NCBI RefSeq assembly: GCF_900626095.1
Contig: NZ_UYZZ01000005.1
Span: forward strand, 62,001 to 126,000
DNA from: Clostridium rectalis
GTDB lineage: Bacteria > Bacillota > Clostridia > Clostridiales > Clostridiaceae
Direction of reading: 5' to 3'
DNA: 64,000 bases
In this document: one piece after another, positions 26,968 through 39,028 of the stretch
Layout: the number at the start of each line of letters is the position of its first letter
Position numbering within the stretch: the stretch's first letter is position 1
Program-made: the position numbers and the translations under genes
The notes under the pieces: generated by a model
What the model saw: the letters and a program-made list of their open reading frames with translations, nothing else
Told to the model about the DNA's origin: nothing
The model's database searches: none

Positions 26968-29037
26968 TTATAGCTTATCTTTTTTTATTTCTTCCATTAC
27001 GTAAGCCTCAACAATATCTCCCTCTTTTATATCATTGAACTTTTCTACCATCAAGCCACATTCATATCCTGAAGCAACTTCCTTTACATCGTCTTTGAAT
27101 CTTTTTAAAGAATCTAATATAGACTCAAATACTACTATACCTTCTCTAACTATTCTTACACTTGAATTTCTTGTTATTTTACCATCCAAAACATAACAAC
27201 CAGCAACAGTTCCAATATTAGATATCTTATATGTTTTTCTAACCTCTACTCTCCCTAGAACAACTTCCTTATATTCAGGCTCAAGCATACCTATCATAGC
27301 CGCCTTTATGTCCTCTATTGCAGTATAAATAACTCTATATGTTTTTATATCTACATTTTCCTTTTCTGAAGCTGATATAGCATTAGAATCTGGTCTAACA
27401 TTAAATCCTATAATTATTGCATTAGATGCATTAGCCAGAATAACATCTGTTTCAGTTATAGCACCTACTCCACCATGTATAACTCTTACCTTTACTTCAT
27501 CAGTTGAAAGTTTTTCGAAAGATTGTCTAACCGCCTCTACAGATCCTTGAACATCCGCTTTAACTATTATATTTAATTCTTTAATTTTTCCTTCTTTAAT
27601 TTGACTATATAAATCTTCAAGAGAGACTTTATGAGTTGATTTTAAATATTCATTTCTACTCTTCTCTTTTCTTTTTTCTGCCATTTCTCTTGCAGTCTTT
27701 TCATCTTTAACAACATTAAATCTATCACCTGCAGCTGGAACTTCTGATAATCCTAGTATTTCCACTGGTATAGATGGTCCTGCAGATTTTATTTTTTTAC
27801 CTTTGTCATCAAACATAGCTCTTATTCTACCATATGTAGTACCAACTATAATTGAATCTCCAACATGTAAAGTACCATTTTGTACAAGTAGTGATGCCAC
27901 TGAACCCCTACCCTTATCAAGTTTCGCTTCTATAACAGTACCTTTAGCTTTTCTTTGAGAATTAGCTTTGAGTTCTTGCATTTCTGCTGTTAAAACTATC
28001 ATTTCAAGTAAAGAATCTATTCCTTCTTTTGTATGTGCAGATACAGGTACAGTAATAACATCTCCACCCCAATCTTCAGCCAAGAGTCCTTTTTCTGATA
28101 ACTGTTGTTTAACTCTATCAGGATTAGCTCCTGGTCTATCCATTTTATTTATAGCTACTATTATTGGTACATTAGCTGCCTTACAATGGTTTATAGCTTC
28201 TGCTGTCTGTGGCATTATTCCATCATCCGCTGCTACTACCAATATAACTATATCTGTAATTTGAGCTCCTCTAGCTCTCATAGATGTAAAAGCTTCATGA
28301 CCAGGTGTATCTAAAAATGTTATTTTTTCATCATTTACATTTACTGTATAAGCGCCTATATGTTGTGTTATTCCTCCTGCTTCTGTGGATGCAACCTTTG
28401 CCTTTCTAATAGCATCTAATAGTGAAGTTTTACCATGATCAACATGACCCATTACAGTAACTACCGCAGGTCTCTTTTCACTTTTTTCATCTTCGTCATA
28501 TAGATCTTCTTGTTCTGCTTCTAAGGATGCATCTTCTTCTTTTTTAACTACTAATGCTTCAAATTTTTCTCCTAATTTTTCAGCAGTTTCAAAATCTATT
28601 TCCTGATTTATTCCTGCCATAACTCCCATAAATATAAGTTGTTTAATTACCTCTGCATAAGGTTTATTTAGTTTATCAGAAAACTCCTTAACAGTTATAG
28701 TAGTATCCATTTCTATAACTATTTCCTCTTCATTTAGTTCTTCACTATTTTCATTTTTATCCGTTGAACTATTTTTTATTTTACTTTTTTTATTCTTCTT
28801 CTTTAATTCTTCCTCTTGTAATTCTCCGTACTTCTCTTCAACATGATCTTCTAAATCATTACCTTCATTTTTTCCTCCACCCAAATATAACTCTTTTATT
28901 AACTGGGCATCTTCATCTTCTATAACACTCATATGGTTCTTTACTTCTATATCAAATTCATTTTTTAAAAGGTTTATTAAACTCTTACTTGACATTTTTA
29001 ATTCTTTTGCTAATTCATATATTCTTATTTTTGACAA
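26968..29037 (-). CDS. infB: Translation initiation factor IF-2
   Basis: 689 aa. N-terminal IF2_N segments ([17 protein letters not shown], later a second copy [20 protein letters not shown]), then the GTPase domain with G1 GHVDHGKTS (about 197), G3 DTPGHEAF and G4 NKMD, followed by domains II-IV. Places fMet-tRNA on the 30S subunit. The TTG at 29037 is chosen because GGGGGTG lies 6 nt upstream and family members begin SKIRIYEL; a longer ATG frame would run into ylxQ. Confidence 0.96.
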   Translation of the reverse strand: MSKIRIYELAKELKMSSKSLINLLKNEFDIEVKNHMSVIEDEDAQLIKELYLGGGKNEGNDLEDHVEEKYGELQEEELKKKNKKSKIKNSSTDKNENSEELNEEEIVIEMDTTITVKEFSDKLNKPYAEVIKQLIFMGVMAGINQEIDFETAEKLGEKFEALVVKKEEDASLEAEQEDLYDEDEKSEKRPAVVTVMGHVDHGKTSLLDAIRKAKVASTEAGGITQHIGAYTVNVNDEKITFLDTPGHEAFTSMRARGAQITDIVILVVAADDGIMPQTAEAINHCKAANVPIIVAINKMDRPGANPDRVKQQLSEKGLLAEDWGGDVITVPVSAHTKEGIDSLLEMIVLTAEMQELKANSQRKAKGTVIEAKLDKGRGSVASLLVQNGTLHVGDSIIVGTTYGRIRAMFDDKGKKIKSAGPSIPVEILGLSEVPAAGDRFNVVKDEKTAREMAEKRKEKSRNEYLKSTHKVSLEDLYSQIKEGKIKELNIIVKADVQGSVEAVRQSFEKLSTDEVKVRVIHGGVGAITETDVILANASNAIIIGFNVRPDSNAISASEKENVDIKTYRVIYTAIEDIKAAMIGMLEPEYKEVVLGRVEVRKTYKISNIGTVAGCYVLDGKITRNSSVRIVREGIVVFESILDSLKRFKDDVKEVASGYECGLMVEKFNDIKEGDIVEAYVMEEIKKDKL

Positions 29038-29054
29038 TACGTTCACCCCCGAAA

Positions 29055-29357
29055 TTAATCTTTCCATAATTCTAATAATCTTTTTCCCATAATTTCATCT
29101 GAAATTCCAAGAATATTTATTTCATTTCTACCTAAAGTATTAGATAATACTAACTTACTAAAATCAATAATTATAGGTATATTTCTATCTATACACAATT
29201 TACTAAATTTATCTTTTGTATTTTGTGAAGTATCCACGGAAACAACAATAAGATTACATATATTCTTTTTTATGGCTTCTTCACATTTATTATATCCCTC
29301 TATACACTTTCCTGCTTTTTTTGTAATTCCTAAAAATCCAAGAAATTTATTATTCAT
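29055..29357 (-). CDS. ylxQ: L7Ae/L30e-family RNA-binding protein YlxQ
   Basis: 100 aa. The opening [26 protein letters not shown] is the L7Ae-type kink-turn binding fold of the YlxQ family, always found between nusA/ylxR and infB in Firmicutes. It overlaps ylxR by 8 bp. The precise RNA target is not established. Confidence 0.92.
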   Translation of the reverse strand: MNNKFLGFLGITKKAGKCIEGYNKCEEAIKKNICNLIVVSVDTSQNTKDKFSKLCIDRNIPIIIDFSKLVLSNTLGRNEINILGISDEIMGKRLLELWKD

Positions 29358-29616
29358 CTTTCATCTGTTCCTTTAATGTATTATATATTTTTTCATCAAT
29401 ACTAGTTTCTAAGTTTTTTTCTAACTTTTTGCTTTTAAAGGCTTTCTGGAGGCAATCTACACTTTTACAAATATAAGCCCCTCTTCCATTTTTCTTTCCT
29501 GTTAAGTCTACAGAAACTTCCCCCTCTTTACTTTTTACTACCCTAATAAGTTCTTTTTTGGGCTTCATTTCTAAACATCCAGTACACATTCTTTGTGGAA
29601 TTTTTTTAATTTTCAT
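29350..29616 (-). CDS. ylxR: YlxR family nucleic-acid-binding protein
   Basis: 88 aa with RMCTGCLEMKPKKELIRVV and GRGAYIC, the DUF448 signature. In the nusA-infB operon; a regulatory or RNaseP-associated role has been suggested for relatives. I start at the ATG at 29616 because family members begin MKxKKIPxR; an ATG four codons upstream is also possible. Confidence 0.9.
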   Translation of the reverse strand: MKIKKIPQRMCTGCLEMKPKKELIRVVKSKEGEVSVDLTGKKNGRGAYICKSVDCLQKAFKSKKLEKNLETSIDEKIYNTLKEQMKDE

Positions 29617-29646
29617 TAAAACCACCATCCTTCATTAAGCCTAATT

Positions 29647-30696
29647 TCATTCAGAAACTTGAGATGAACTTTTTATATCTATTTTCCATCCAGTAAGTTT
29701 GGCAGCAAGTCTTACATTTTGCCCCTCTTTTCCTATAGCTAAAGATAACTGATTATCACCTACAACAACCCTGGCAGATTTATTATCTTCATCAACAGTT
29801 ACATCTAATACTTTAGCTGGACTTAAAGCATTTGCTATGTATTCATCCGGTAATTTACTCCATTTTATTATATCAATTTTTTCATTTCTAAGTTCATCTA
29901 CTATATTCTGTACTCTTACTCCTTTTGGACCAACGCATGCTCCCATAGGATCTACGTCTTCATCATTTGAATATACAGCTATTTTTGTTCTTGATCCAGC
30001 TTCCCTTGATATACTCTTTATTTCTACAATACCATTATATATTTCTGGCACTTCTAATTCAAATAATCTCTTTACTAACCCTGGATGAGTTCTAGATACT
30101 ATAACCTGAGCACCTTTAGTTGTATTTTTTACTTCAACTATATATAATTTTAATCTTTCATTAAAATTATACTCTTCTCCCTGCATTTGCTCGTTTGGTC
30201 CTAATACTGCTTCTATTTTACCTAAATCAACAAAAACATTTGATTTATCTTTTCTTATGATAGTACCTGTTATTATATCACATTCTTTTTCTATGAATTC
30301 ATTATAAACTAGTCTTCTCTCTTCTTCCTTAATTCTTTGAATTACAACCTGTTTTGCAGCTTGTGCGGCTACTCTTCCAAATTTCTTAGGTGTTACTTCA
30401 ATATTAACTACTTCACCTAATTCATATCTTGGATCTATTTCCTTAGCATCCTCTAGTGAAATTTCATTTAATTCATCTATAACTTCATCTACTACTGTCT
30501 TTCTTGAATATACTTGAATTTCACCAGTCTCCCTACTCATATTAACTACTACATTTTGAGTAGTAGCTCCTTGTTTAGCATAATTTTTTTTATAAGCTGC
30601 TACTAATGCATCTTCTATTGTATTAAATATTAAATCTTCAGAAATTCCCTTTTCTTTTACTATCTCCCTTAACGCTTGTATGAATTCTTCATTCAT
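29647..30696 (-). CDS. nusA: Transcription termination/antitermination factor NusA
   Basis: 349 aa. N-terminal RNA-polymerase-binding domain (1-125), S1 domain (CDIITGTIIRKDKSNVFVDL) and two KH domains (DPMGACVGPKGVRVQNI; LSLAIGKEGQNVRLAAKLTG). The C-terminal acidic repeats of proteobacterial NusA are absent, as is usual in Firmicutes. Ribosome binding site GGAGGG. Confidence 0.97.
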   Translation of the reverse strand: MNEEFIQALREIVKEKGISEDLIFNTIEDALVAAYKKNYAKQGATTQNVVVNMSRETGEIQVYSRKTVVDEVIDELNEISLEDAKEIDPRYELGEVVNIEVTPKKFGRVAAQAAKQVVIQRIKEEERRLVYNEFIEKECDIITGTIIRKDKSNVFVDLGKIEAVLGPNEQMQGEEYNFNERLKLYIVEVKNTTKGAQVIVSRTHPGLVKRLFELEVPEIYNGIVEIKSISREAGSRTKIAVYSNDEDVDPMGACVGPKGVRVQNIVDELRNEKIDIIKWSKLPDEYIANALSPAKVLDVTVDEDNKSARVVVGDNQLSLAIGKEGQNVRLAAKLTGWKIDIKSSSQVSE

Positions 30697-30712
30697 TTTA
30701 ATTGCCCTCCTT

Positions 30713-31174
30713 TTAAAAATCCCCTCTTAAATTCACTTTATTAATTTTCTCTTTTGGAATAGAAATTTCTTTTTCGTTAACTTCTATAGTAATAGTACCT
30801 TCATCAAAACTTTTTAATTTCCCTTCAAAATTCTTACTGCCATTTAATAATGATGATAATTTTATCAAAACGTTATTGCCTATATATTTTTTTAGATGTT
30901 GGTCATTAAATAACTCTCTTTCAATTCCTGGAGAAGATACTTCTAAATAGTAACTATCCGGTATAGGGTCAACTTCATCTAACATTTCGCTTACAGCTCT
31001 GCTTACTTTTTCACAATCTTCTAGCTCTATTTCCCCTTGTTTATCTATATACACTCTTAAATAATTTTCTCTATTTTCCTTCACAAAATCTAAATTATAT
31101 AAATCATAGTTCATATTTTCTACTATAGGTTTTATTAAATCCATAAGTTCTTCAATTAATGCATCCTTTTTCAC
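30713..31174 (-). CDS. rimP: Ribosome maturation factor RimP
   Basis: 153 aa, first gene of the rimP-nusA-infB operon. LRVYIDKQGEIELEDCEKVS and YYLEVSSPGIERELF are family signatures. Needed for 30S assembly. The start codon is GTG at 31174, with AAAGGAGG upstream. Confidence 0.95.
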   Translation of the reverse strand: MKKDALIEELMDLIKPIVENMNYDLYNLDFVKENRENYLRVYIDKQGEIELEDCEKVSRAVSEMLDEVDPIPDSYYLEVSSPGIERELFNDQHLKKYIGNNVLIKLSSLLNGSKNFEGKLKSFDEGTITIEVNEKEISIPKEKINKVNLRGDF

Positions 31175-31244
31175 AATAATACCTCCTTTAAATATATTTT
31201 GTTATAAAACATAAAATTAAATACTAAAAAACTAATTAATTTAA

Positions 31245-31266
31245 AAACGCAACATATGTTGCGTTT
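31245..31266. terminator. 22-bp perfect palindrome upstream of rimP
   Basis: AAACGCAACAT / ATGTTGCGTTT are exact 11-bp arms with no spacer. On the minus strand TTTAAATTAA follows. It may act as a second terminator after polC or as a structure upstream of the rimP leader. Confidence 0.5.
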
Positions 31267-31285
31267 CCTAAAAAATACAAATAGA

Positions 31286-31310
31286 AAGAGCGGGCTTTAT
31301 ACCCACTCTT
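31286..31310 (-). terminator. Terminator of the polC operon
   Basis: AAGAGCGGG (31286-31294) and CCCACTCTT (31302-31310) form a 9-bp stem with one G-U and a 7-nt loop; the minus strand continues TCTATTTGTATTTTTT. It lies 100 bp after polC. Confidence 0.7.
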
Positions 31311-31409
31311 CTCCGTCAAAATTTATCAGTAAACTTACTAGTTCTCATTGTATCATATCAAATAAGTTATTTCAAGGGAAAGTTAACATTCTATATTTAA
31401 AGTTACATA

Positions 31410-34400
31410 TCATAAATTAAATAAAGAAATTTGATTTGTTTCTTGCATTCCTTTAAGACAACCATGTTTTTCCAAAGCCTCAATTACCGTTTTAGTAGCT
31501 TTTGATCTTAATCTTAAATCTTCTTTTGATATAAATTCCCCTTTTACTCTTGCTTCTAGAATATTTTTAGCGGCATTTTTCCCAACTCCTTGTAAAGCAC
31601 TTAGTGGAATTCTTATACCATTTTCCTCTATTAAAAACTTTATGGAATCTGATTTATATAAATCTGCTCTAAGAAATTTTATACCTCTTTTAAACATCTC
31701 ATGACATATTTCCAATATGGTAAGCAAACCTTTATCTTTTTGGGTGGCATTATTACCCATGGCAATAATTTCATCAATTTTTCGCAGTACTGCTTCATCA
31801 CCATTTAATATTACATCTGCATCAAAATCATCTGCTCTAACAGAGAAATAAGTAGCATAATATGCCTGAGGATAATAAACCTTATAATAAGCTATTCTAA
31901 CTGCCATCATTACATAAGCAACAGCATGACCTTTAGGGAACATATATTTTATTTTTTTACAAGATTCAATATACCAGTCAGGAACTTTATTGTCTTTCAT
32001 TATCTTTTCATGTTCCTCTGAAAGACCTTTTCCCTTTCTAACCTTTTCCATTATATTAAAGGCTATTTTAGGTGGTAATCCCTTAAATATTAAATAGGTC
32101 ATTATATCATCTCTTGTTGCAATACAATCTTTAAGTGTAGTAAAACCTTCCTTAATATAATACTGGGCATTATTAATCCAAACATCTGTACCATGGGAAA
32201 GCCCAGAGATTCTTACTAAATCTGCAAAAGTTTTAGGCTGAGTATCTATAAGCATCTGTCTTACAAATTTAGTTCCGAATTCAGGCAACCCATAGGTTCC
32301 AACTTCACACCCTAGTTCCTCTTTAGTAACTCCTAATGCATCTGGTGATGTAAATAAACTCATGACTTTACTATCGCCTAAGGGTATTTTTTTAGGATCT
32401 ACTTTTGTTAAATCTTGTAGCATTCTAAGTACAGTAGGGTCATCATGTCCTAATATATCAAGTTTAAGTAATCTACCACTAATTGAATGATAATCAAAAT
32501 GTGTAGTTATTATATCTGTGTCATTATCATCTGCGGGATGTTGTATAGGACAAAAGTTAAAAATTTCATTATCACTAGGCACAACCATAACTCCCCCTGG
32601 ATGTTGCCCTGTGGTTCTTTTAACCCCGGTACATCCCATTGTAAGTCTCTCTACTTCTGCTTGAGTTACTTGAATATTTTTTTCAGTTATATATTTTTTT
32701 ACAAATCCATAGGCAGTCTTTTCTGCTACAGTACCAATAGTTCCAGCTTTAAAAACATGCCCTTTTCCAAAAATAACTTCTGTATATTTATGAACTACAG
32801 ACTGATATTCTCCTGAAAAGTTTAAGTCTATATCTGGTTCCTTGTCCCCCTCAAAGCCTAAGAAAGTCTCAAAAGGGATATCATGACCATCTTTATTTAA
32901 ATCTTTACCGCATTTAGGACATGCTCTATCAGGTAAATCAGCTCCTGAACTTATAGACCCATCAGTTATAAACTCACTATATTTACATACAGGACAAACA
33001 TAATGGGGAGGTAATCCATTTACTTCAGTAATATCAGACATAGTAGCTACGAAGGACGAACCAACTGATCCTCTCGATCCTACTAGATATCCATCCTGAA
33101 TTGATTTTGCCACTAATTTTTGAGCTATTAAATAAAGTACAGCATATCCATTATTAATTATAGAATTTAGTTCTTTATTTAATCTTTTTTCTACTATATC
33201 TGGCAAAGCTTCTCCATATATATTATGAGCTTTTTCAACAGTCATTTTTCTTATTTCTTCTTCTGCTCCATCTATTTTAGGTGGAAAAGTTTCATCTGGT
33301 ATAGGTTTTACTGTGTCTACTATATCAGCAATCTTTACGGTATTTTTTATTACCACTTCGTCAGCTTTTTCCTCTCCTAAATATTCAAATTCTTTTAGCA
33401 TTTCTTCAGTTGTTCTTAAATATAATGGTGGCTGGTTATCAGCATCACTAAATCCTTGCCCTGCCATTAATATCTTTCTAAAAACCTCATCCTCTGGATC
33501 CAAAAAATGCACATCGCAAGTCGCTACAACAGGCTTATTGTTTTCTTCACCAATATCACATATTCTTTTATTTATTTTTTTAAGCTCTTCTTTATCTTTC
33601 ACTATGCCGTTTCGTATCATAAAGTCATTATTAGCCAGTGGTTGAATTTCTAAATAATCATAGAAACTTAAAATATTTTGTAATTCTTCCTGTGATTTTC
33701 CACTTAAAACTTCTTTGTACACTTGTCCTGCTTCACAAGCAGATCCAATTATAAGTCCTTCTCTATATTGTTTTATAAGGCTTTTGGGCATCCTAGGCCT
33801 TTTATAAAAATAATCTAAGTGAGATTTTGAAATAAGCTTATATAAATTTTTTAATCCAGTTTGATTTTTTACTAATACTATTAAATGATATGTAGGAAGT
33901 TTTTTCATATCCTGATTTTTTAGGTACTCCTTATTTAACATATCTAATTTAAAAATTTCTTTTTTCTTTAATTCTTCAAAGCATCTAAGTAAAATATCTG
34001 CAGTAGCTCTAGCATCATCTATGGCCCTATGATGATTTTGTAGCGATATTCCTAAATGTTTAGCTACTACGTTTAATTTATATCTTTTTAATTCTGGAAA
34101 AATAAATTTAGCTAAAGGTATTGTATCTATAATAGGATTATTAAAATTCATATTTAACTCTCTACAATTTTTCTTTATAAAAGATACATCAAAATTAGCA
34201 TTATGTGCAACAACAATAGAATCATTTATAAAGTCTATAAACTTAGGTAGTACAATAGATATATCTTCTGAATTATCTACCATACTATTATCTATGCCTG
34301 TTAATTCTGTTATTTTTAAAGGTATATTTACTTTAGGGTTAACAAAAGAGCTAAAGTTATCTACTACTTCTCCATTTTTTATTTTTACTGCTCCTATTTC

Positions 34401-35723
34401 AATTATTTTATCATTTTCATTTGAAAATCCAGTGGTTTCTATGTCGAACACCACAAAGCTATCAAATATATCCCTTCCATCTTCTCCGAGAACTATAGGT
34501 ACCTCATCATCTACAAGATATGCTTCTACTCCGTATATGATTTTTATACCATATTTTTTAGCAGCATCCATAGCTTCAGGGTAGGCCTGAACAACTCCAT
34601 GATCCGTAATTGCTATAGCTTTATGTCCCCATTTAGCTGCCCTTTTTATAATATCTTCTGCAGAAGTCATTCCATCCATAGCACTCATTTTAGTATGTAC
34701 ATGGAGTTCTACTCTTTTATCTTCACTATTGTCCATTTTTTCAATTTTATTTACCTTTAAAATATCTTTAGCCATTATAACTAATTCTTTAGCATATTGA
34801 TCATTAATTACCTCTCCTCTTATCTTACAATAAAGTCCCTCTTTTATTTCATCAATTATTCTATCTGCTTCTTTCGGTTTAGGGAAAAATTTCACAGTTA
34901 TTGAACTAGTATAATCAGTAATATAAAGGCTTACAATTTTTCTTCCTGTTTTAGTCTCAATTATTTCCTTTTTGAAAATTTCACCAAATACTGCTACAGT
35001 ACCTATGGCATCTTTTATTGTATCTATATTTATTACATCCTCTTTAATATTTTTACCTAATATTATACTACTATCATTTTCATCAATTTTTACTGATTTA
35101 ACTTCACTTTTATTATTTTGTTTATTTACAAATGATATATTCTCATTTTGATTTGTTTTAATTTGAGATAAAGTGTTTTTAATAATTAAAGTTTCTTCTT
35201 TATCTTTTAAATCGAAATAATTTTCTTTTTTCAATGATGAATCATATTCTAAAACTACTTTGCACTTTATACCAAACATATCTTTCAAAACGCTGGAAAT
35301 AGTTTTCTCTATTTTCTTATTTTTTAAAATGTTATATAAAAAATTATTTCCATATGATAAAAACAAAATATTGTCTTCAATTTTTCTAATTGAAGACAAT
35401 AAGCACTCCTTACTTAACGGGATATAGTTGATAACCCCGTGAACAAGTTCAAACCAATATTTTTCACAAACATCTTCCAAAGATATATTAGAGATATCTT
35501 TATAACAAATAATTTCAACATCTGTAAAAGATATCAATCTTTTAAGTAATAAGGTTTTTATTTTTTCCTCTGTATCCTTTTTTATAGGTTTAAAAGCCTT
35601 TATTACTATTTTTAATTTATTACTTTTTTTTAAGTATTGAATTCTAAGTATTTTTATTCCTTGGAACAATTCACTGGCCTCTGCACAGTCATTTTTTAGC
35701 ACTTTGGCAAGATCTATGCTCAT
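31410..35723 (-). CDS. polC: DNA polymerase III alpha subunit, PolC type
   Basis: 1437 aa, the Firmicute replicative polymerase. In order: N-terminal domain, OB fold (about 240-325), split PHP domain ([14 protein letters not shown]), DnaQ-like 3'-5' exonuclease inserted in PHP ([31 protein letters not shown]), four-cysteine zinc module (CPVCKYSEF...CPKCGKD), and polymerase core with [11 protein letters not shown]. The ATG at 35723 is preferred over an in-frame GTG three codons upstream that forms part of the TAGGTG ribosome binding site. It follows ispG closely. Confidence 0.97.
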   Translation of the reverse strand: MSIDLAKVLKNDCAEASELFQGIKILRIQYLKKSNKLKIVIKAFKPIKKDTEEKIKTLLLKRLISFTDVEIICYKDISNISLEDVCEKYWFELVHGVINYIPLSKECLLSSIRKIEDNILFLSYGNNFLYNILKNKKIEKTISSVLKDMFGIKCKVVLEYDSSLKKENYFDLKDKEETLIIKNTLSQIKTNQNENISFVNKQNNKSEVKSVKIDENDSSIILGKNIKEDVINIDTIKDAIGTVAVFGEIFKKEIIETKTGRKIVSLYITDYTSSITVKFFPKPKEADRIIDEIKEGLYCKIRGEVINDQYAKELVIMAKDILKVNKIEKMDNSEDKRVELHVHTKMSAMDGMTSAEDIIKRAAKWGHKAIAITDHGVVQAYPEAMDAAKKYGIKIIYGVEAYLVDDEVPIVLGEDGRDIFDSFVVFDIETTGFSNENDKIIEIGAVKIKNGEVVDNFSSFVNPKVNIPLKITELTGIDNSMVDNSEDISIVLPKFIDFINDSIVVAHNANFDVSFIKKNCRELNMNFNNPIIDTIPLAKFIFPELKRYKLNVVAKHLGISLQNHHRAIDDARATADILLRCFEELKKKEIFKLDMLNKEYLKNQDMKKLPTYHLIVLVKNQTGLKNLYKLISKSHLDYFYKRPRMPKSLIKQYREGLIIGSACEAGQVYKEVLSGKSQEELQNILSFYDYLEIQPLANNDFMIRNGIVKDKEELKKINKRICDIGEENNKPVVATCDVHFLDPEDEVFRKILMAGQGFSDADNQPPLYLRTTEEMLKEFEYLGEEKADEVVIKNTVKIADIVDTVKPIPDETFPPKIDGAEEEIRKMTVEKAHNIYGEALPDIVEKRLNKELNSIINNGYAVLYLIAQKLVAKSIQDGYLVGSRGSVGSSFVATMSDITEVNGLPPHYVCPVCKYSEFITDGSISSGADLPDRACPKCGKDLNKDGHDIPFETFLGFEGDKEPDIDLNFSGEYQSVVHKYTEVIFGKGHVFKAGTIGTVAEKTAYGFVKKYITEKNIQVTQAEVERLTMGCTGVKRTTGQHPGGVMVVPSDNEIFNFCPIQHPADDNDTDIITTHFDYHSISGRLLKLDILGHDDPTVLRMLQDLTKVDPKKIPLGDSKVMSLFTSPDALGVTKEELGCEVGTYGLPEFGTKFVRQMLIDTQPKTFADLVRISGLSHGTDVWINNAQYYIKEGFTTLKDCIATRDDIMTYLIFKGLPPKIAFNIMEKVRKGKGLSEEHEKIMKDNKVPDWYIESCKKIKYMFPKGHAVAYVMMAVRIAYYKVYYPQAYYATYFSVRADDFDADVILNGDEAVLRKIDEIIAMGNNATQKDKGLLTILEICHEMFKRGIKFLRADLYKSDSIKFLIEENGIRIPLSALQGVGKNAAKNILEARVKGEFISKEDLRLRSKATKTVIEALEKHGCLKGMQETNQISLFNL

Positions 35724-35732
35724 ATTATTCAC

Positions 35733-36782
35733 CTACATATTTTCTATTTCTTTCAATAATTCATCCACAAGTTTTTCCTCTTGGACTCTTTTTACAATTT
35801 CTCCTTTTTTGAAAATAAGACCTTCTCCTTTTCCACCAGCTATTCCTATATCTGCTTCTCTAGCCTCTCCAGGTCCATTTACTACACACCCCATTACAGC
35901 TACTTTTAAATTTTTAGGAACATTAGACAACCTATTTTCCACTTCTTCTGCTATTCTTATTAAATTTATTTCTGTCCTCCCACAGGTGGGGCATGAAATA
36001 AAATCAATTCCTCCTTTATAAAGCCCTAGGGATTTTAAAATCTCTTTTCCTGTCTTAATCTCATCTATAGGATTGGAAGTAAGAGATACTCTTATTGTAT
36101 CTCCTATTCCTTCTGATAATAATGCTCCAATACCAATACTTGATTTTATAGTTCCTCTCCAAGGTGTTCCTGCTTCTGTAACTCCTAAATGAAGAGGATA
36201 ATTAACCTTCTGGCAAATTAATTTATAGCTTTCAATCATATCTATAACATTAGATGATTTTATAGATATAACTATATCATAAAAATTAACTTTTTGAAGT
36301 ATTTCTATATGTTTTAACGCACTTTCCACAAGAGCTTCTGGGCAAACTTCTCCATATTTTTTTAATAATTCTTTATCTAACGATCCTGAATTAACCCCTA
36401 TTCTAATAGGAATATTTTTCTCTTTAGCACTTTTAGCAACCTTTTCTACCCTTTCAATACTTCCTATATTGCCCGGATTGATTCTAAGGGCAGAAACACC
36501 ATTTTCTATTGATTTTAAGGCTAATCTATAATCAAAATGAATATCAGCTACTAATGGAATATCTATCTTAGGTATTATGCTTTTTAAAGCCCTACAAGCC
36601 TCTTCATCAGGTACTGCGCATCTTACAATATCACAACCTGCTTCTTGTAGCATTTTTATTTGTTTTAAAGTAGCTTCTACATTTCTTGTGTCTGTATTAG
36701 TCATAGACTGCACCGTTATAGGTGCATCTCCTCCTATATATAGATTACCTACTTTAATTTTTTTAGTCTTTATTCGTTGCAT
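35733..36782 (-). CDS. ispG: 4-hydroxy-3-methylbut-2-enyl diphosphate synthase (GcpE/IspG)
   Basis: 349 aa. Penultimate enzyme of the MEP isoprenoid pathway. The [4Fe-4S] ligands are in SCPTCGRTEIN and MGCVVNGPGEAREADIG; the TIM-barrel half begins KVGNLYIGGDAPITVQSMTN. Cotranscribed with rseP and dxr, so two MEP enzymes share an operon with polC. Ribosome binding site GGAGATG. Confidence 0.96.
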   Translation of the reverse strand: MQRIKTKKIKVGNLYIGGDAPITVQSMTNTDTRNVEATLKQIKMLQEAGCDIVRCAVPDEEACRALKSIIPKIDIPLVADIHFDYRLALKSIENGVSALRINPGNIGSIERVEKVAKSAKEKNIPIRIGVNSGSLDKELLKKYGEVCPEALVESALKHIEILQKVNFYDIVISIKSSNVIDMIESYKLICQKVNYPLHLGVTEAGTPWRGTIKSSIGIGALLSEGIGDTIRVSLTSNPIDEIKTGKEILKSLGLYKGGIDFISCPTCGRTEINLIRIAEEVENRLSNVPKNLKVAVMGCVVNGPGEAREADIGIAGGKGEGLIFKKGEIVKRVQEEKLVDELLKEIENM

Positions 36783-36793
36783 TATCTCATCTC

Positions 36794-37816
36794 CTAGAAT
36801 TTAATAGGATATAGTATATCTTTTATTGTAACTAGTATCATAAGAGTCATTAAAATAGCAAAACCTATATAATTTATTATGCCTACTTTATTACTATCAA
36901 CTTTCTTTCTAGTTATAATTTCAAATAGGAATAAAATAATCCATCCTCCATCTAATGCTGGAAATGGTATTATATTAAATATAGCAAGCTGTATACTTAA
37001 ATAACCTGCAAATGATAACAATGTTAAAATACCTGCTTTAGCTGCTTCTCCAGATACTTTTATTATTGTTAAAGGCCCTCCAAAATCATTAATAGATGCT
37101 TTTCCTCCAAATAAAGTTTTAAAGAAACTAAATGTTTGATTAATCAAGGAGTTAGTTTCTATAAATCCATATGATATTGATTGGCCAATACTAGGGTTAT
37201 CAATATGCTTAGGATAAATTCCAACTATATATGCTTTACCATCTTTGTCTTTAACAGGAGTTACTGAAATTGTATCAAGTTTACCTTCTCTTTCATAAGT
37301 TATATCAATAGATTTACCGCCACTCATATATATTTCAGTATAAAAATCTTCCCAAGTAGTTATTTTTTTTTGGTTAACTTTTATTATTTTATCATCTTTT
37401 TGCATCTGTACTACTTCAGCAGGACCTCCTTTTATAAGTTCCCCTACTATAGGTGCAAAATATCCTCTAATACCAGCTACCAATGCAAACAAAAATATAG
37501 CTAATACTAAATTCATAAAAGGTCCAGCTGCAACTATACTCAATTTTTGCCAAGAAGATTTATTAGAAAAAGCCCTTTTATCTTTGGTGTCTTCTCCATC
37601 TTCTCCAAGCATTTTAACATACCCACCAATAGGTAACGCCTTAACTGTATATTCTGTTTCCCCTTTCTTTATTCCAAATAACTTTGGTCCCATACCTAAA
37701 GAAAATTCTTCTACTTTTACATCATTTAATTTAGCTAATGCAAAATGTCCAAATTCATGTATTATTACCAATAAACTAAAGGCAAGTAATGCTCCTATAA
37801 TATATATTATACTCAA
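36794..37816 (-). CDS. rseP: Site-2 intramembrane metalloprotease RseP
   Basis: 340 aa, four membrane segments. Zinc motif HExxH in VIIHEFGHFALAKL; a PDZ domain (about 120-200); C-terminal motif FPALDGGWIILFLFE supplies the third metal ligand. Cleaves membrane-bound anti-sigma factors or signal peptide remnants. Start is TTG at 37816 after AGGAGG. Between dxr and ispG. Confidence 0.94.
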   Translation of the reverse strand: MSIIYIIGALLAFSLLVIIHEFGHFALAKLNDVKVEEFSLGMGPKLFGIKKGETEYTVKALPIGGYVKMLGEDGEDTKDKRAFSNKSSWQKLSIVAAGPFMNLVLAIFLFALVAGIRGYFAPIVGELIKGGPAEVVQMQKDDKIIKVNQKKITTWEDFYTEIYMSGGKSIDITYEREGKLDTISVTPVKDKDGKAYIVGIYPKHIDNPSIGQSISYGFIETNSLINQTFSFFKTLFGGKASINDFGGPLTIIKVSGEAAKAGILTLLSFAGYLSIQLAIFNIIPFPALDGGWIILFLFEIITRKKVDSNKVGIINYIGFAILMTLMILVTIKDILYPIKF

Positions 37817-37836
37817 TTTCGTTTCCTCCTTAAATT

Positions 37837-38997
37837 TTATAATTTGTAGTTATCATTTACAAATTTTTTTACTTTATCATCTAAAAAAATTAAATCCTCT
37901 ATTTCATATTTATACTTTACATCAAATTTTATCATACACTCTTCTAATATATTCCCTATCTTCAAAAAACTTATATGTTGTTTTAAAAATAAAGCTACTG
38001 CTGCCTCATTAGCGGCATTTAATACTGTAGGCATTGTTCCACCTATTTTTCCTGCGCTATATGCAAGTTTTAGAGGTTTGAAGGTATCTATATCGGGTTT
38101 TTCAAAAGTCAATTTATTAATAGAATAAAAATCCAATTTATCTATTACACTTTCTTTTCTCATAGGATAGTTTAATGCATACTGAATAGGTAGTTTCATA
38201 TCTGTAGTTGCTAATTGTGCTATAACACTACCATCTATATATTCCACCATGGAATGTATTATGCTTTCTTTATGTATAACTGTTTGAATGTTATCATAGT
38301 CTACATCAAATAAAAAATGCGCTTCTATAACCTCTAATCCTTTATTCATAAGAGTAGCTGAATCTATTGAAATTTTTTTACCCATACTCCATTTAGGATG
38401 ATTTAATGCATCCTTTACTGTAACATTTTTAAGTTCATTAGCATTCTTGCCTCTGAATGGGCCTCCAGACGCTGTAAGTAGTATTTTACTAACAGTCTTA
38501 TCATTATTTCCCCTAAGACATTGAAATATTGCTCCATGTTCTGAATCAACAGGAATAATATTCACCTTGTTTTTTAATGCTTCTCTTTTTATTATCTCTC
38601 CTCCCACTACTAATGTCTCTTTATTAGCTAATGCTATATCTTTTCCAGATTTTATAGCACTTAATGTAGGTTTTAATCCAATCATACCTACCACAGAAGT
38701 TAAAACTATATCTACCTCTGGTAATTTTGATATAGCAATCAACCCATCCATCCCTTGAAGTATCTCTGTATTTAAATCATTGTCATTACAATAATCTTTT
38801 ACTTTATCACAAGCATTCTTATTCATTAGAACTGCAAATTTTGGTTCAAATTCTTTTATTATATTAATAATAGCTTCCCAATTATTATTAGCAGAAATTC
38901 CTATAAGAGAAAAATCTTCTTTTTCTTTTCTTAGTACATCTAAAGCTTGAGTGCCTATAGAACCTGTTGCTCCAAGTATACATATATTTTTCTTCAA
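37837..38997 (-). CDS. dxr: 1-deoxy-D-xylulose 5-phosphate reductoisomerase
   Basis: 386 aa, second enzyme of the MEP pathway. NADPH-binding GATGSIGTQALDVL at the N-terminus; ANKETLVVGGE, PVDSEHGAIFQCL and SGGPFRG line the active site and the fosmidomycin-binding loop. Start is TTG at 38997 after GGGGATG. Upstream is the AI-2E family gene, 31 bp away. Confidence 0.96.
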   Translation of the reverse strand: MKKNICILGATGSIGTQALDVLRKEKEDFSLIGISANNNWEAIINIIKEFEPKFAVLMNKNACDKVKDYCNDNDLNTEILQGMDGLIAISKLPEVDIVLTSVVGMIGLKPTLSAIKSGKDIALANKETLVVGGEIIKREALKNKVNIIPVDSEHGAIFQCLRGNNDKTVSKILLTASGGPFRGKNANELKNVTVKDALNHPKWSMGKKISIDSATLMNKGLEVIEAHFLFDVDYDNIQTVIHKESIIHSMVEYIDGSVIAQLATTDMKLPIQYALNYPMRKESVIDKLDFYSINKLTFEKPDIDTFKPLKLAYSAGKIGGTMPTVLNAANEAAVALFLKQHISFLKIGNILEECMIKFDVKYKYEIEDLIFLDDKVKKFVNDNYKL

Positions 38998-39028
38998 GTT
39001 AACATCCCCTTTATGATAATTAGTCTAG